A DNA stretch of 64,000 nucleotides. Source: Kitasatospora sp. A2-31. Its GTDB lineage: Bacteria > Actinomycetota > Actinomycetes > Streptomycetales > Streptomycetaceae. Within the stretch, counting starts at the first letter, position 1, and each line of letters begins with the position of its first letter. Shown piece after piece: positions 49,704-57,703 of the stretch. The DNA lies in contig NZ_JAKNTA010000019.1 of assembly GCF_022288725.1 (NCBI RefSeq), forward strand, positions 46,997 through 110,996, given 5' to 3'. The position numbers were made by a program, and so were the translations under genes. Below the pieces are notes generated by a model. It was not told where the DNA came from. It saw nothing but the letters and a program-made list of their open reading frames with translations, and searched no databases.

Positions 49704-52271
49704 GTGCGTCTGCGCATACCCCTGCCCACCCTCGCAGCCGGCTTGGTGGCCGGCTGCATCGCGGCGGGCACACTGATGCCCGCCCCCGCGACCGCCGTGC
49801 CCGCCGCGGTCGGCGGCAAAGCCGCCCCCGCCACCGCCCCCGCATTCCCCAAGCCTGCAGGGGCCTCGACGGACCAGGCCACCGAGACGGGCACCGAGGA
49901 GCACCACCACAGCGTGGTCGCCCCGCTGTCGCCCGAAGTGCTCAGCCAGCCGAGCGAACTGACCGTCCCCGGCGCCACCACCAGGACCCCGGAGCCCGCC
50001 GGCAAGCCGACCGGTCTGGCGGCCGCTGCCGCCGCCGCGCCCGGTTGCACCCCCTCGGACTTCTCCTCGCGGACCGGCACCGAACTGGTCAGCTTCATCC
50101 TGGGCTCGACCACCGACTGCGTCACGACGCTGTTCGAGGGCGTCGACGCGACCACCGCGCCGGGCGTCTTCAAGCAGTCCCAGATGGTGCCGGTCGCCGC
50201 CGCGTACAAGGAGAAGGCCGACGCCTACAACGGCACCAACGGCAACGGAATCCAGCAACTGGTGCTGTTCCTCCGGGCCGGCTACTACGCGCAGTACAAG
50301 TTCTCCGGCACGGTGGGCGGTTACGACGGCAGCCTGACCAACGCGGTCAAACTCGGCGCGGACGCCTACTTCGCCAACCCGCGCTCCAACGACGTCACCG
50401 ACGCCAACGCGGACATCCTCAAGGAAGCGCTGATCCTGACGGACAGCATCAACCTGCAGGGCAGCTTCCTCGACGTCTACAAGCGCTACCTGAACGCCTA
50501 CGACGCCTCGTACGACGCCAACGCGAAGATGTCGAACGCGGTCAACACCATCTTCCGCACCCCCACCTGGCGCGGCGCCTCCAACCCGCAGTTCATCAAC
50601 GCGCTGACAGCCGACACCAGCCTGCTCACCACGCTGGCCGACTTCGCGGTCAACCACCGCGACCTGTTCGCCGGTGCGAACGGCGCGCTGGCCGCCAACG
50701 CGGGCAACAACCTGACCAAGCTCTCCGGCGCCAACGCCACTATCGCGGCGGTCGCCCGTCCGCAGGTGAAGCGGGTGCTCGAATCGGCCCCGATCCCCGG
50801 CCCGTACGGCGCACTCTGGGTGAAGGTGGCCTACCAGGTCAGCGTCAGCTGGCCCGGCGACTGCGGGTACTACGGCACCTGTGACCTGCCCGCCGTGATG
50901 ACCGCCAAGGTGCTGCCGAACCAGCTCACCTGCGACAACAGGATCATCAAAGCCCAGGCGCTGTCCCGGGCCGAGCTGGACGAGGTCTGTGCGAGCCTGC
51001 GCAACGAGGACGCCGTCGTTCACGGCATCGTCAAGGACAACGGCCCGATCCCCGACCAGTACGCCAAGACCGTGGTGGTCGGGATCTTCGCCAACAAGGC
51101 CGACTACGTCACCTACTCGTGGCCGATCTTCAACAACGGCACCGACAACGGCGGCCAGACCGTGATGGACGCCACCGACCCGAACAACCAGGCCCGCATC
51201 GTGATGCACCAGAAGGCATGGAACGTCAACGACCCGGCGCGGGTGTGGAACCTCAACCACGAGTACACCCACTACCTCGACGCGATCTACGACATGAAGG
51301 GCAACTTCTCCACCCAGATGTCGGTGCCGACCATCTGGTGGGTCGAGGGACTGGCCGAGTACGTCTCCTACACCTACCGCGGCGCCACCGACGTGGATGC
51401 GATGGCGCAGGCGGCCAAGCACACCTACAAGCTCAGTGACCTGTTCCAGACCACCTACGGCAACGCGGACTCCACCCGGGTCTACCCCTGGGGCTACCTG
51501 GCGGTCCGCTACATGCTGGAGAAGCACCCGGCCGACGTGAAGGCGATCCTGGAGCGCTTCCGGATCGCCGACTACCAGGGCGCCTACGCGCTCTACAACG
51601 GCTTCGGCACCCGCTACGACGCCGACTTCGACGTGTGGCTGAACGCCTGTGCCGCCGGTGCCTGCGACGCCCCCGGCCCGACCTCGCTGTTCGACCAGAC
51701 CGTGAACGGCGCGACCGTCCAGCTCACCGACCGCTCGGTGCAGACCGGTGCCGGACGGATCGTCAAGTGGAGCTGGTACTTCGGTGACGGCTCCCCCGCC
51801 TCGCAGGAGCGCAACCCCAGCCACACCTTCGCGAAGGCGGGCTCCTACACCGTCGCGCTGACCACCACCGACGACACCGGCCGCTCGGCCACCACCCCGG
51901 CCACCGTGACCACCACGGTCGACGGCGCCCCGGTCACCCTGCCGGCCTGCACCCAGACCCGCCAGGACGAGCTCGGCAGGAACTGCTCCCGCGCGGACCG
52001 CGCCCGCACCAAGGGCAACCTGGACTACCTGTACGTCTACCTGCCGGCCGGCACCAGCACGCTGAAGGTCGACACCTCCGGCGGCACCGGCACCGCCCAC
52101 CTGTACTACAACGCCGACACCTGGGCCTCACCGTCCGCCTTCACGGCCTCGTCGACCCAGAGCGGCACCACCCAGTCCATCACCGTGACCAACGCGACGG
52201 CCGGCTACCGCTACATCAGCCTCTACGCCGTCACCGACTTCAGCGGCGTCACCGTCAGCGCCCGGTTCTGA
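49704..52271 (+). CDS. Secreted M9-type collagenase with PKD and C-terminal pre-peptidase domains
   Basis: 855 residues from GTG at 49704 (AGAGGA 7 bp upstream; TTG at 49698 is too close). Signal peptide, then a propeptide with EEHHHS. The activator-like helical region (about 115-370) starts CTPSDFSSRTGTELVSFILG. The zinc peptidase domain has HEYTH in VWNLNHEYTHYLDAIYDMKG, and WWVEGLAEYVSYTYR supplies the third ligand. A PKD domain (about 680-740, WSWYFGDGSPASQERNPSHT) and a C-terminal PPC domain (about 750-855) complete the Vibrio/Clostridium collagenase layout. It degrades collagen-like protein outside the cell. Confidence 0.93.
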   Translation: MRLRIPLPTLAAGLVAGCIAAGTLMPAPATAVPAAVGGKAAPATAPAFPKPAGASTDQATETGTEEHHHSVVAPLSPEVLSQPSELTVPGATTRTPEPAGKPTGLAAAAAAAPGCTPSDFSSRTGTELVSFILGSTTDCVTTLFEGVDATTAPGVFKQSQMVPVAAAYKEKADAYNGTNGNGIQQLVLFLRAGYYAQYKFSGTVGGYDGSLTNAVKLGADAYFANPRSNDVTDANADILKEALILTDSINLQGSFLDVYKRYLNAYDASYDANAKMSNAVNTIFRTPTWRGASNPQFINALTADTSLLTTLADFAVNHRDLFAGANGALAANAGNNLTKLSGANATIAAVARPQVKRVLESAPIPGPYGALWVKVAYQVSVSWPGDCGYYGTCDLPAVMTAKVLPNQLTCDNRIIKAQALSRAELDEVCASLRNEDAVVHGIVKDNGPIPDQYAKTVVVGIFANKADYVTYSWPIFNNGTDNGGQTVMDATDPNNQARIVMHQKAWNVNDPARVWNLNHEYTHYLDAIYDMKGNFSTQMSVPTIWWVEGLAEYVSYTYRGATDVDAMAQAAKHTYKLSDLFQTTYGNADSTRVYPWGYLAVRYMLEKHPADVKAILERFRIADYQGAYALYNGFGTRYDADFDVWLNACAAGACDAPGPTSLFDQTVNGATVQLTDRSVQTGAGRIVKWSWYFGDGSPASQERNPSHTFAKAGSYTVALTTTDDTGRSATTPATVTTTVDGAPVTLPACTQTRQDELGRNCSRADRARTKGNLDYLYVYLPAGTSTLKVDTSGGTGTAHLYYNADTWASPSAFTASSTQSGTTQSITVTNATAGYRYISLYAVTDFSGVTVSARF

Positions 52272-52301
52272 CCCCAGGCCCTGGCCGATCCCCGACCAGC
52301 A

Positions 52302-52350
52302 GGCCGCGCCCGCCGGCCGGTGCCCCGCGCACCGGTCGGCGGGCGCGGCC
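52302..52350 (+). terminator. Terminator after collagenase gene
   Basis: 22-bp arms beginning GGCCGCGCCCGCCG, one G-T mismatch, 5-nt loop CCCGC, 31 bp past the stop. Confidence 0.8.
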
Positions 52351-52515
52351 GTGGGGTGCCGGGGCGGCGGGCGGGCGGAGGCCGACGGTCGAGGGGAGGC
52401 GGCGCCTTCCGCTGCCCCGAGCACGTGGAGTGCGATGGGACGTTCGCCAACGGTCGCCGTCAGTGTTGCGGGGCGGACGGATTCCCGTCTCGGGCCGGCT
52501 GCCTGATGCAGCCGT

Positions 52516-52866
52516 CAGGCACGGGCGTGGGTGAGAAAGGCGACGCCGCTGGGCAGTACCGTGTGGTCGGTCAGCGTGAAGGCTCGCGGATCCGCCTCGA
52601 CCTTCCCCGCGAAGAGCGGGATGCCTGCGCCGATGATGACCGGGTTGACTTTGAGGACGAGTTCGTCGATCTCCGGTAGAGGGCTCCGGCCAGCTCGCCG
52701 CCGCCGACCAGCCAGATCCCCTTGCCATCGTGGGCTTTGAGTTCGCGCACCTTCGCGAGCGGGTCGGTGGAGACCACCTCGGCCGCCGCGTCCGGGCTCC
52801 CGGTCAGGCTACGGGAGAAGACGTAGTGCCGCAGGTGCGGATAGGCGGTCACGCCCAGCGCCGCGC
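52516..52866 (-). pseudogene. Broken dihydrofolate reductase/RibD-like gene
   Basis: The minus strand reads AYPHLRHYVFSRSLTG, KAHDGKGIWLVGGGELAGAL, then a one-base loss near 52675 (CCGGAG instead of a longer G run) and, in the next frame, EIDELVLKVNPVIIGAGIPL, FAGKVEADPRAF and VLPSGVAFLTHARA to a stop at 52516. These are the C-terminal two thirds of RibD_C/DHFR-like proteins; the substrate-binding N-terminus is missing. Upstream (52867-53105) an unrelated frame continues without recognisable similarity. Confidence 0.8.
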
Positions 52867-53329
52867 GAGCCGGGCCCGGCAGTCGGAGCACCTCCAGCGT
52901 CAGTGGCAGGAGTAGGGCAGTCCTGCGTCCTGCCTTAACCAGCAGGCGCATGTCCTCAACGGTCGGCTCGCCGATTGGCCGGCGCCGCAAAAGCGTTGCG
53001 CAGAGGTGGCAAGACGTAGTCGTGTCGGCTGACAGGGTCGGCCAGGGTGTGCTTCAAGTTCTTCCAGGGAGCAGTCGCGACTCAGGGGTGGCGTCACCTC
53101 GCCATTGTCCTGTGCCGGTTCCGCGTGCGGACGCACTGCGGTTCTCGTCGCATTTGTGCTCGTTCGTGTGGGGATGGCGCCTGCAGATCCGGCGGCGACT
53201 CCAAGGATTCCGCTGACACTCCGGTAGGCAAATGAGAGGCAGCGTCAGAGGGGCTACAGTTGCGCTCACTTGTCGTCGCATCGTCTCAGACCGAGGCGTC
53301 GGCGGCTTTACTAAAGCGAGAGGACCACC

Positions 53330-53797
53330 ATGCTGTTGAAGCGCGTTGCAGCTCTTGGAGCGATGACGCTCCTGTTGGCCGGTACGAACTTGGCAATCTC
53401 GAGCGAGGCACAGGCGGCGCCTGGTTACCCATCGTCCTTGGACGGCTGGTGCGACCAGGGCGAGGTCTGTTTCTACTACAACTCGGACAATGCGGGGGCC
53501 ATTTTCGATGTGAGCTTCAACATTGCGAATTATGGTTTCCCTGTTGGCGATCAGTCGTATGCCAAATTTGTCTGCAGTAAGCTGTCCCGGGGGGATGCTC
53601 CGCTTTGCAATGGGGCGGGGCAGAGAGTGTGGAACAATGTGGCATCCGTATACAACAACAGCGGTTGTGATGTCATCGTTTACTACAACTCAAACTATGA
53701 TCTGAGTCGTGCATACCAGGTCATCCCTCGATGGGATTGGGCCAATCTCAACTCGACGATGAAGAATCAGAACGCCTCGCACAAGTTCCTCTGCTGA
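53330..53797 (+). CDS. Secreted peptidase-inhibitor I36-like protein
   Basis: 155 residues, GAGAGGA before ATG. Signal peptide about 1-30 ending AQA|APG. The mature part has DGWCDQGEVCFYYNSDNAGA, the hallmark start of streptomycete I36/SMPI-like beta/gamma-crystallin proteins, and later GAGQRVWNNVASVYNNSGCD and RAYQVIPRWDWANLNSTMKN; four further Cys could pair. Base composition is much lower in GC than its neighbours (many AT third positions), pointing to recent transfer. It lies between two pseudogenes. Confidence 0.85.
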   Translation: MLLKRVAALGAMTLLLAGTNLAISSEAQAAPGYPSSLDGWCDQGEVCFYYNSDNAGAIFDVSFNIANYGFPVGDQSYAKFVCSKLSRGDAPLCNGAGQRVWNNVASVYNNSGCDVIVYYNSNYDLSRAYQVIPRWDWANLNSTMKNQNASHKFLC

Positions 53798-53809
53798 CAC
53801 TCCCTGACA

Positions 53810-54200
53810 AGCCGCGTGCCCCACCAGGGCTGCGAGCGCCCGGAGGCAGCGCACCGAACGGCGTGCGTTGTCCAGGAGGCGCAGAGCCGCGTTGGTGGGG
53901 TGCGCCGCACCGCCCTCGATACGGAGGAGGACGCGGACGACCTCCAGAAGACCCCGCCCGGATCCCCGACAGCGCCCAGCCGAAGAGGTACGCGGTCTTG
54001 GTGCGGATCTCCGCGGCCGGGTCGCCAAGCAGTTCGAGGAGTGCAGGGAGCTGGGCGCGGACCGCGTTGTAGGAGCGCAGTGCGTCCTCGCGGGCGTCGA
54101 CGGGGTGCCCCGCCGCGCAGTACGCCCGTCCCTCGCGCAGGGTCTTCAGCCGCTCCTCGTTGGTCTCGGTGGCGATCGTCGAAAGGCACGCCGATCGGCG
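53810..54200 (-). pseudogene. HEAT-repeat protein remnant
   Basis: The minus strand reads TNEERLKTLREGRAYCAAGH, SYNAVRAQLPALLELLGDPA and AEIRTKTAYLFGW, which looks like one HEAT repeat unit of streptomycete HEAT proteins. After a frame change near 53970 it continues LLEVVRVLLRIEGGAAHPTN and LRALAALVGHAA. There is no full start or end. It directly follows the S8 protease gene and is probably a decayed gene. Confidence 0.55.
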
Positions 54201-54214
54201 CACTCTGAGCCCGG

Positions 54215-55177
54215 TCATCCGCCTGCGGTCCGGTGCAGCGCGCCGTACGCGGCCCGGGCGTCCAGCAGCGGCGGGACCACCGTCCGGCGCCGCCCGGAAC
54301 CGGTGCGCAGGAGTGCCGCCCGTACCTCGGCGGGAGAAGCCGCGGGGAAGGCGGACAGCAGCAGGGCGACGGTGCCGGCCACGAACGGGGTGGCCGCGCT
54401 GGTCCCGGTGAGCGCCTGCGGGCGGCCGCCGACGCCGAGACCGAGGACCGCCTCGCCGGGCGCACCGATGCCGCGTCCGCCGATCGATCCGCCCAGATTG
54501 GACAGGTCCATCGGTCGCCCTCGCCGGTCGTACGCGACCACGGGGACGGTCCACGGGTGGCGGGTGAGCACGGAGGTGCCGACCACGCCCTGGTTCCCCG
54601 CGGCCACGGCCGTGATGACGCCGCGGTCGGCCGCATGGTCCAGCGCCCACTCCAGTTCGCGGTGCCCGGCGCTGGAGGGCCGCTCCGGCGCGACGCTCAG
54701 GTTCAGCACCCGGGCACCCGCGTCGACGGTCTCCACGATGGCGGCTGCGAGGTCCTCCGGCCACGCGGCCGAGACGAACCGTGCGGTGGCTCCGCCGGCG
54801 GTCCCGCCGGTCCCGAAGATGGGGCGCACCAGGAGCGTGCAGCCGGGGCAGATGCCGGGCGGATCCGACGTCCGGTTCGCGCCGAGCAGGCCGACCACGA
54901 AGGTGCCGTGACGGCAGGAGGGATCCTGGTCCGTACGGCCGCGGCCACAGTCGGCCCGGTGCCCGTTCCGGTTGCCCGTGTCGGCCCCCGCACCCCCGAC
55001 GCCGCCGAGGCCGCTTACGCCGCTTACGCCGCCGGGCAGCAGGCGTAGGTGACCGCCAGCCAGTCCCGGGTGGTCGAGGGCGACGAGGCCGTCGACCACC
55101 CCCACGGTGATCTCCGGCCGGCCGGCGCTGCGCGCCATCAGGGACGTGAGCCCGACCTGGTCCAGCGGTGCCGTCAT
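54215..55177 (-). CDS. Cytoplasmic S8 subtilisin-like protease (PatA-like)
   Basis: 320 residues from ATG at 55177, GAGGA upstream. Catalytic triad: Asp29 in ITVGVVDGLVALDHPG, His90 in CRHGTFVVGLLGANR and Ser260 in LTGTSAATPFVAG; the oxyanion Asn is in VAAGNQGVVG. No signal peptide or propeptide is present, so it acts inside the cell, like PatA of cyanobactin pathways, which removes leader peptides. Four Cys (CGRGR, SCRHG, CPGC) surround the active-site loops. It is the last gene of the operon with a PatG-domain protein and two Cys-rich small proteins, its likely substrates (inference). Confidence 0.88.
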   Translation of the reverse strand: MTAPLDQVGLTSLMARSAGRPEITVGVVDGLVALDHPGLAGGHLRLLPGGVSGVSGLGGVGGAGADTGNRNGHRADCGRGRTDQDPSCRHGTFVVGLLGANRTSDPPGICPGCTLLVRPIFGTGGTAGGATARFVSAAWPEDLAAAIVETVDAGARVLNLSVAPERPSSAGHRELEWALDHAADRGVITAVAAGNQGVVGTSVLTRHPWTVPVVAYDRRGRPMDLSNLGGSIGGRGIGAPGEAVLGLGVGGRPQALTGTSAATPFVAGTVALLLSAFPAASPAEVRAALLRTGSGRRRTVVPPLLDARAAYGALHRTAGG

Positions 55178-55228
55178 CGCATCGTCCTCGGTGCCGGAGG
55201 TCGTCGGCCGCGGGTCGTCACCGGACGT

Positions 55229-55492
55229 TCAGGCACGGCGGGTGGTGAACGAACGGCTCCCTGGGGACTCACAGTCCATCTGGCAGTCCTTCATGCACCG
55301 CTCGCAGCTGGCGCTCTCCGGCCCGCCACGGCATGCGGAGCGACATTCCTGCGGGCACTCGACCAGCCTGCAGAACCCGTCCTGCGGGACGATGGCCTGC
55401 CGGGGTCCGGCGAAACCGCTGCCGGACGTCGCCCGGTAGTGGCCTTTCGTCCGGTAGACCGCCGAATCGGCGGTGAAGCCCGGAACACTCAT
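55229..55492 (-). CDS. Cys-rich precursor-like small protein 2
   Basis: 87 residues from ATG at 55492, with a strong AAGGAGG. The leader MSVPGFTADSAVYRT and HYR-x-TSGS are the same as in the paralogue at 55589-55813. The C-terminal part has eight Cys in the order C-x4-C-x3-C-x3-C-x8-C-x2-C-x3-C-x3-C, then a tail PGSRSFTTRRA that the paralogue lacks. No signal peptide. The conserved leader with a variable Cys-rich core is typical of a modified-peptide precursor; the neighbouring protease and PatG-domain protein support this. Confidence 0.8.
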   Translation of the reverse strand: MSVPGFTADSAVYRTKGHYRATSGSGFAGPRQAIVPQDGFCRLVECPQECRSACRGGPESASCERCMKDCQMDCESPGSRSFTTRRA

Positions 55493-55573
55493 CTCACACC
55501 TCCTTGGTCCCGCACCGGCCGGGCGCGGGGTCAGCGGCGTCGTACGGGCACAGCTCGTTCGCCACGGCGGACC
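55380..55573. repeat. Direct repeat, copy 1 (precursor leader plus upstream region)
   Basis: Matches 55700-55890. The core 55439-55538 differs from its partner by two substitutions and a 2-bp deletion. It includes the leader codons and ribosome site of precursor 2 and, further upstream, a decayed copy of the last codons of the PatG-domain gene (AACGAGCTGTGCCCGTACGA against AACAAGCTCTGTCCCTACTA). Confidence 0.85.
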
Positions 55574-55588
55574 GGCGGACCGGCGGAC

Positions 55589-55813
55589 CTAGGCGTCGCA
55601 GGTCGTCATGCACTCCCACCTGCACTCCTCGCAGGCGGCGCTGAAGGGATTGCGGTGACACTCACGCGAGCACAGGTGGCTGCACTCCAGCGCGCAGAGC
55701 CCCTGCGGGATGATGGCCGATCGGTGACCGGCGAGATCGCTGCCGGACGTCCTCCGGTAGTGGCGTTTCGTCCGGTAGACCGCCGAATCGGCGGTGAAGC
55801 CCGGAACACTCAT
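55589..55813 (-). CDS. Cys-rich precursor-like small protein 1
   Basis: 74 residues from ATG at 55813, AAGGAGG upstream. Leader MSVPGFTADSAVYRTKRHYR, then RTSGSDLAGHRSAIIPQ and a core with eight Cys: C-x3-C-x3-C-x3-C-x8-C-x2-C-x3-C-x3-C. This spacing would put Cys on one side of two helices, forming either a disulfide hairpin or a metal/modification site. It ends directly after the last Cys with DA. It lies 40 bp after the PatG-domain gene, so co-transcribed. Similar FTA-x-xxxYRT leaders occur in small proteins of other bacteria (from memory, not checked). Confidence 0.8.
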   Translation of the reverse strand: MSVPGFTADSAVYRTKRHYRRTSGSDLAGHRSAIIPQGLCALECSHLCSRECHRNPFSAACEECRWECMTTCDA

Positions 55814-55890
55814 CTCTCACACCTCCTTGGTCCCGCACCGGCCGGGCGCGGGGTCAACGGTCGTAGTAGGGACAGAGCTTGTTGACCAGG
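55700..55890. repeat. Direct repeat, copy 2 (precursor leader plus PatG-domain gene tail)
   Basis: Partner of 55380-55573. It spans the 3' end of the PatG-domain gene, the spacer, the ribosome site and the leader codons of precursor 1. The arrangement shows tandem duplication of this block. Confidence 0.85.
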
Positions 55891-56816
55891 AAGGGGAAGG
55901 GCTCAGTCACGTCCACCCGGACGAAGAACTTCTCGCTCACGTCCGTCCGGCGGTGCGTGTAGCAGAGCACGACGTCGATGATCCGGCGGGCGCCGCTCAG
56001 TCGGGACTCGTGGAAGCTCACGCCGCTCAGCGAGGAGTCGGCGGCGAACGCCTCCACGGTCTTCTCGTAGATCCGCGGATAGCGGACGGCCAGGTAGTTG
56101 ATGGCGCGGTGCTCGTCGGTGTCGCCCGCGTTATCGGCCAACTGCATCACGCGGCGCAGCAGTTCGTGGGAGGAGGCCCCGAACTGCTCGTCGCTCATTC
56201 CCTGGGGCTGGCCGATGGCGGCCACCAACTCGTCACTGGTGAAGCAGTAGATCTGCTCGAAGTTCACGACCGGGATCGTCAGGCCGTTGCAGAGGGAGGG
56301 CGGGGCGAGCGGCCCGCGGTGTCCGATGACCACGTCCAGGTCGGCGCCCTTGGGCTCCGGGCGGATGGCCTCGACCAGCCGGTCGAACTCCACCGGATCC
56401 CTCGGGCGGAGGATGTAGGTTTCGATTCCCTGCACACTCAGGACGTAGCACAACTGCCTTGCAAGGTAACGGTTCTCCGGCTGCGAGATCACCGCGCAGA
56501 GAGCTTGCCGGTCCGTCAGCTCCGCGCTCTGGGACCGGGCCACCGCCTGGGCGACCTCCTTCTCGACCGCCAGGCTCGGGAACAGGAAGTCGATCTGGCC
56601 GAGCACGTACACGTAGGCGTTGGCGGTCTCCGGTCCGCCGCTCTCCGCGGTGAGCGGCGCGGTGTCGCAACCGCAGTCCGCCGTGGCGACGGCGACGGTG
56701 GAGGCGGCGGCCGGGGCGAGGACCGGTTCGGCGCGGTCGGGCGCGGCCTGCGGCGGCCGGTCGTCAGCCGGGACTTTTGGCTGTGCCTGGAACTCCTGCT
56801 CCGTCGGCTGGTCCAT
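55854..56816 (-). CDS. Stand-alone PatG C-terminal-domain protein
   Basis: 320 residues from ATG at 56816 (AGGAG 7 bp upstream). The first 75 residues are a Pro/Ala-rich segment ending ATADCGCDTAPL. The rest is the conserved domain found at the C-terminus of the cyanobactin macrocyclase PatG: YVYVLGQIDFLFPSLAVEKE, LTDRQALCAVISQPENRYLA, TYILRPRDPVEFDRLVEAIR, DVVIGHRGPLAPPSLCNGLT, MQLADNAGDTDEHRAINYLA and KFFVRVDVTEPFPFLVNKLC. No protease domain is attached; the S8 protease is a separate gene. The domain's biochemical role is unknown. Confidence 0.87.
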   Translation of the reverse strand: MDQPTEQEFQAQPKVPADDRPPQAAPDRAEPVLAPAAASTVAVATADCGCDTAPLTAESGGPETANAYVYVLGQIDFLFPSLAVEKEVAQAVARSQSAELTDRQALCAVISQPENRYLARQLCYVLSVQGIETYILRPRDPVEFDRLVEAIRPEPKGADLDVVIGHRGPLAPPSLCNGLTIPVVNFEQIYCFTSDELVAAIGQPQGMSDEQFGASSHELLRRVMQLADNAGDTDEHRAINYLAVRYPRIYEKTVEAFAADSSLSGVSFHESRLSGARRIIDVVLCYTHRRTDVSEKFFVRVDVTEPFPFLVNKLCPYYDR

Positions 56817-56888
56817 GGTATGACTCCTCATGCCTTGCGGCTGCCTTGCGGACGCGGACGTGTCACGCCGGGTGGTCGCGGCCAGCAG

Positions 56889-57119
56889 TCACGATCGGTG
56901 ACCCTGGCCCCTCGACAGCACCGCCCAGCGGTTGAGTGCGGCCGCTCGCCTTTCGCAGCCGCCGCAGGGCGTCTTGATCCCCATCGTGCTCGTCACGCGC
57001 CGGACGGCGTCCCCGAGGCCGATGTCCTCGTCCGTGACGAAGCCCGGCACACGCACCCGGTGGGGGCGATGCTCACCGTCACCACGACGGGCGTCGTCCC
57101 GCTTCTCGCCCTCGGTCAT
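56889..57119 (-). CDS. Small CGGC-motif protein of the PatG-type locus
   Basis: 76 residues from ATG at 57119, GAGGAAG upstream. The N-terminal 28 residues are charged. The conserved half reads VRVPGFVTDEDIGLGDAVRR, VTSTMGIKTPCGGCERRAAA and LNRWAV. The CxxC pair could bind metal or form a redox pair. VPGFVTDE recalls the leader start SVPGFTAD of the two precursor-like proteins, so it might be a third substrate or a leader-mimicking partner. First gene of the operon, 72 bp before the PatG-domain gene. Confidence 0.75.
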   Translation of the reverse strand: MTEGEKRDDARRGDGEHRPHRVRVPGFVTDEDIGLGDAVRRVTSTMGIKTPCGGCERRAAALNRWAVLSRGQGHRS

Positions 57120-57703
57120 CTTCCTCACCCCTCGGGGGGGCGGCGGTCGCCGGCCGCGGCCGGCCGCCCGGGACTTCATGGGAACGGACAGTGATGAACA
57201 GCGTTGAAGCGTGGACACGTCGGCACGAGGATCCACACAGTCGCCCTGTCTCCAGCCTGCTCCCGTCGGGCACCGAGCGCACCCGGACGCGACGCCCGGG
57301 ACGGGTGCGGGCTGCTCGCTCGGACGCGCCGCGCCGCCCGCGGTCCGGCGTGGCGCCCGCGGCCATGGCCAGGGGGCACGGACCAGGGGCACGGAGCGAG
57401 CGTCCGGGCCGCGCTTCGTGGCCGGTCATGGGGGTGGTCCCGTTCAGGGCGTTGGCGTTCACCGCCCCGGGCAGGTCCAGGCGTCGTGCCCGGATCCGCC
57501 CGGAGCGGTGCGGATGAAGCGCGGGGTGATGCCGCCGCATCGACGTCCTGTTCGCCATGCTCAGGACGGCATCCTCCGCCAGCCCCCCAACCCCCACAAC
57601 CGGTTGACGAAGACCCTAGGGGCACCTTCAAGGAGCCAGAGCAGCTGGTCCTGCCGCCCGGACCACTCCACGAGGCACAGCGCCACCATCCGGGGCTTGC
57701 TCC
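57120..57703. other. 584-bp region upstream of the PatG-type operon
   Basis: The minus strand has an open frame of moderate GC bias running into the next gene, but no ribosome site and an Arg-rich translation; I do not accept it. It probably holds the operon promoter near 57120-57250. A stretch at 57570-57700 reads on the minus strand as MVALCLVEWSGRQDQLLWLL and could be a gene scrap. Confidence 0.45.

Noticed and set aside
49083..52100. Very long minus-strand open frame (about 1000 codons) opposite the collagenase gene
   Set aside because: Antisense shadow of a GC-rich gene: its translation is Gly/Val/Arg-rich without motifs, while the plus strand has a signal peptide, HEYTH, PKD and PPC domains.
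54215..57119. Classical cyanobactin or lanthipeptide cluster
   Set aside because: No YcaO cyclodehydratase, LanM/LanB, radical SAM enzyme, prenyltransferase or export ABC gene is present; only the protease and PatG C-terminal domain match.
57079..57597. Minus-strand open frame upstream of the CGGC protein
   Set aside because: Some G/C third-position bias, but Arg/Pro-rich, no ribosome site, and it overlaps the well-supported 76-residue gene.
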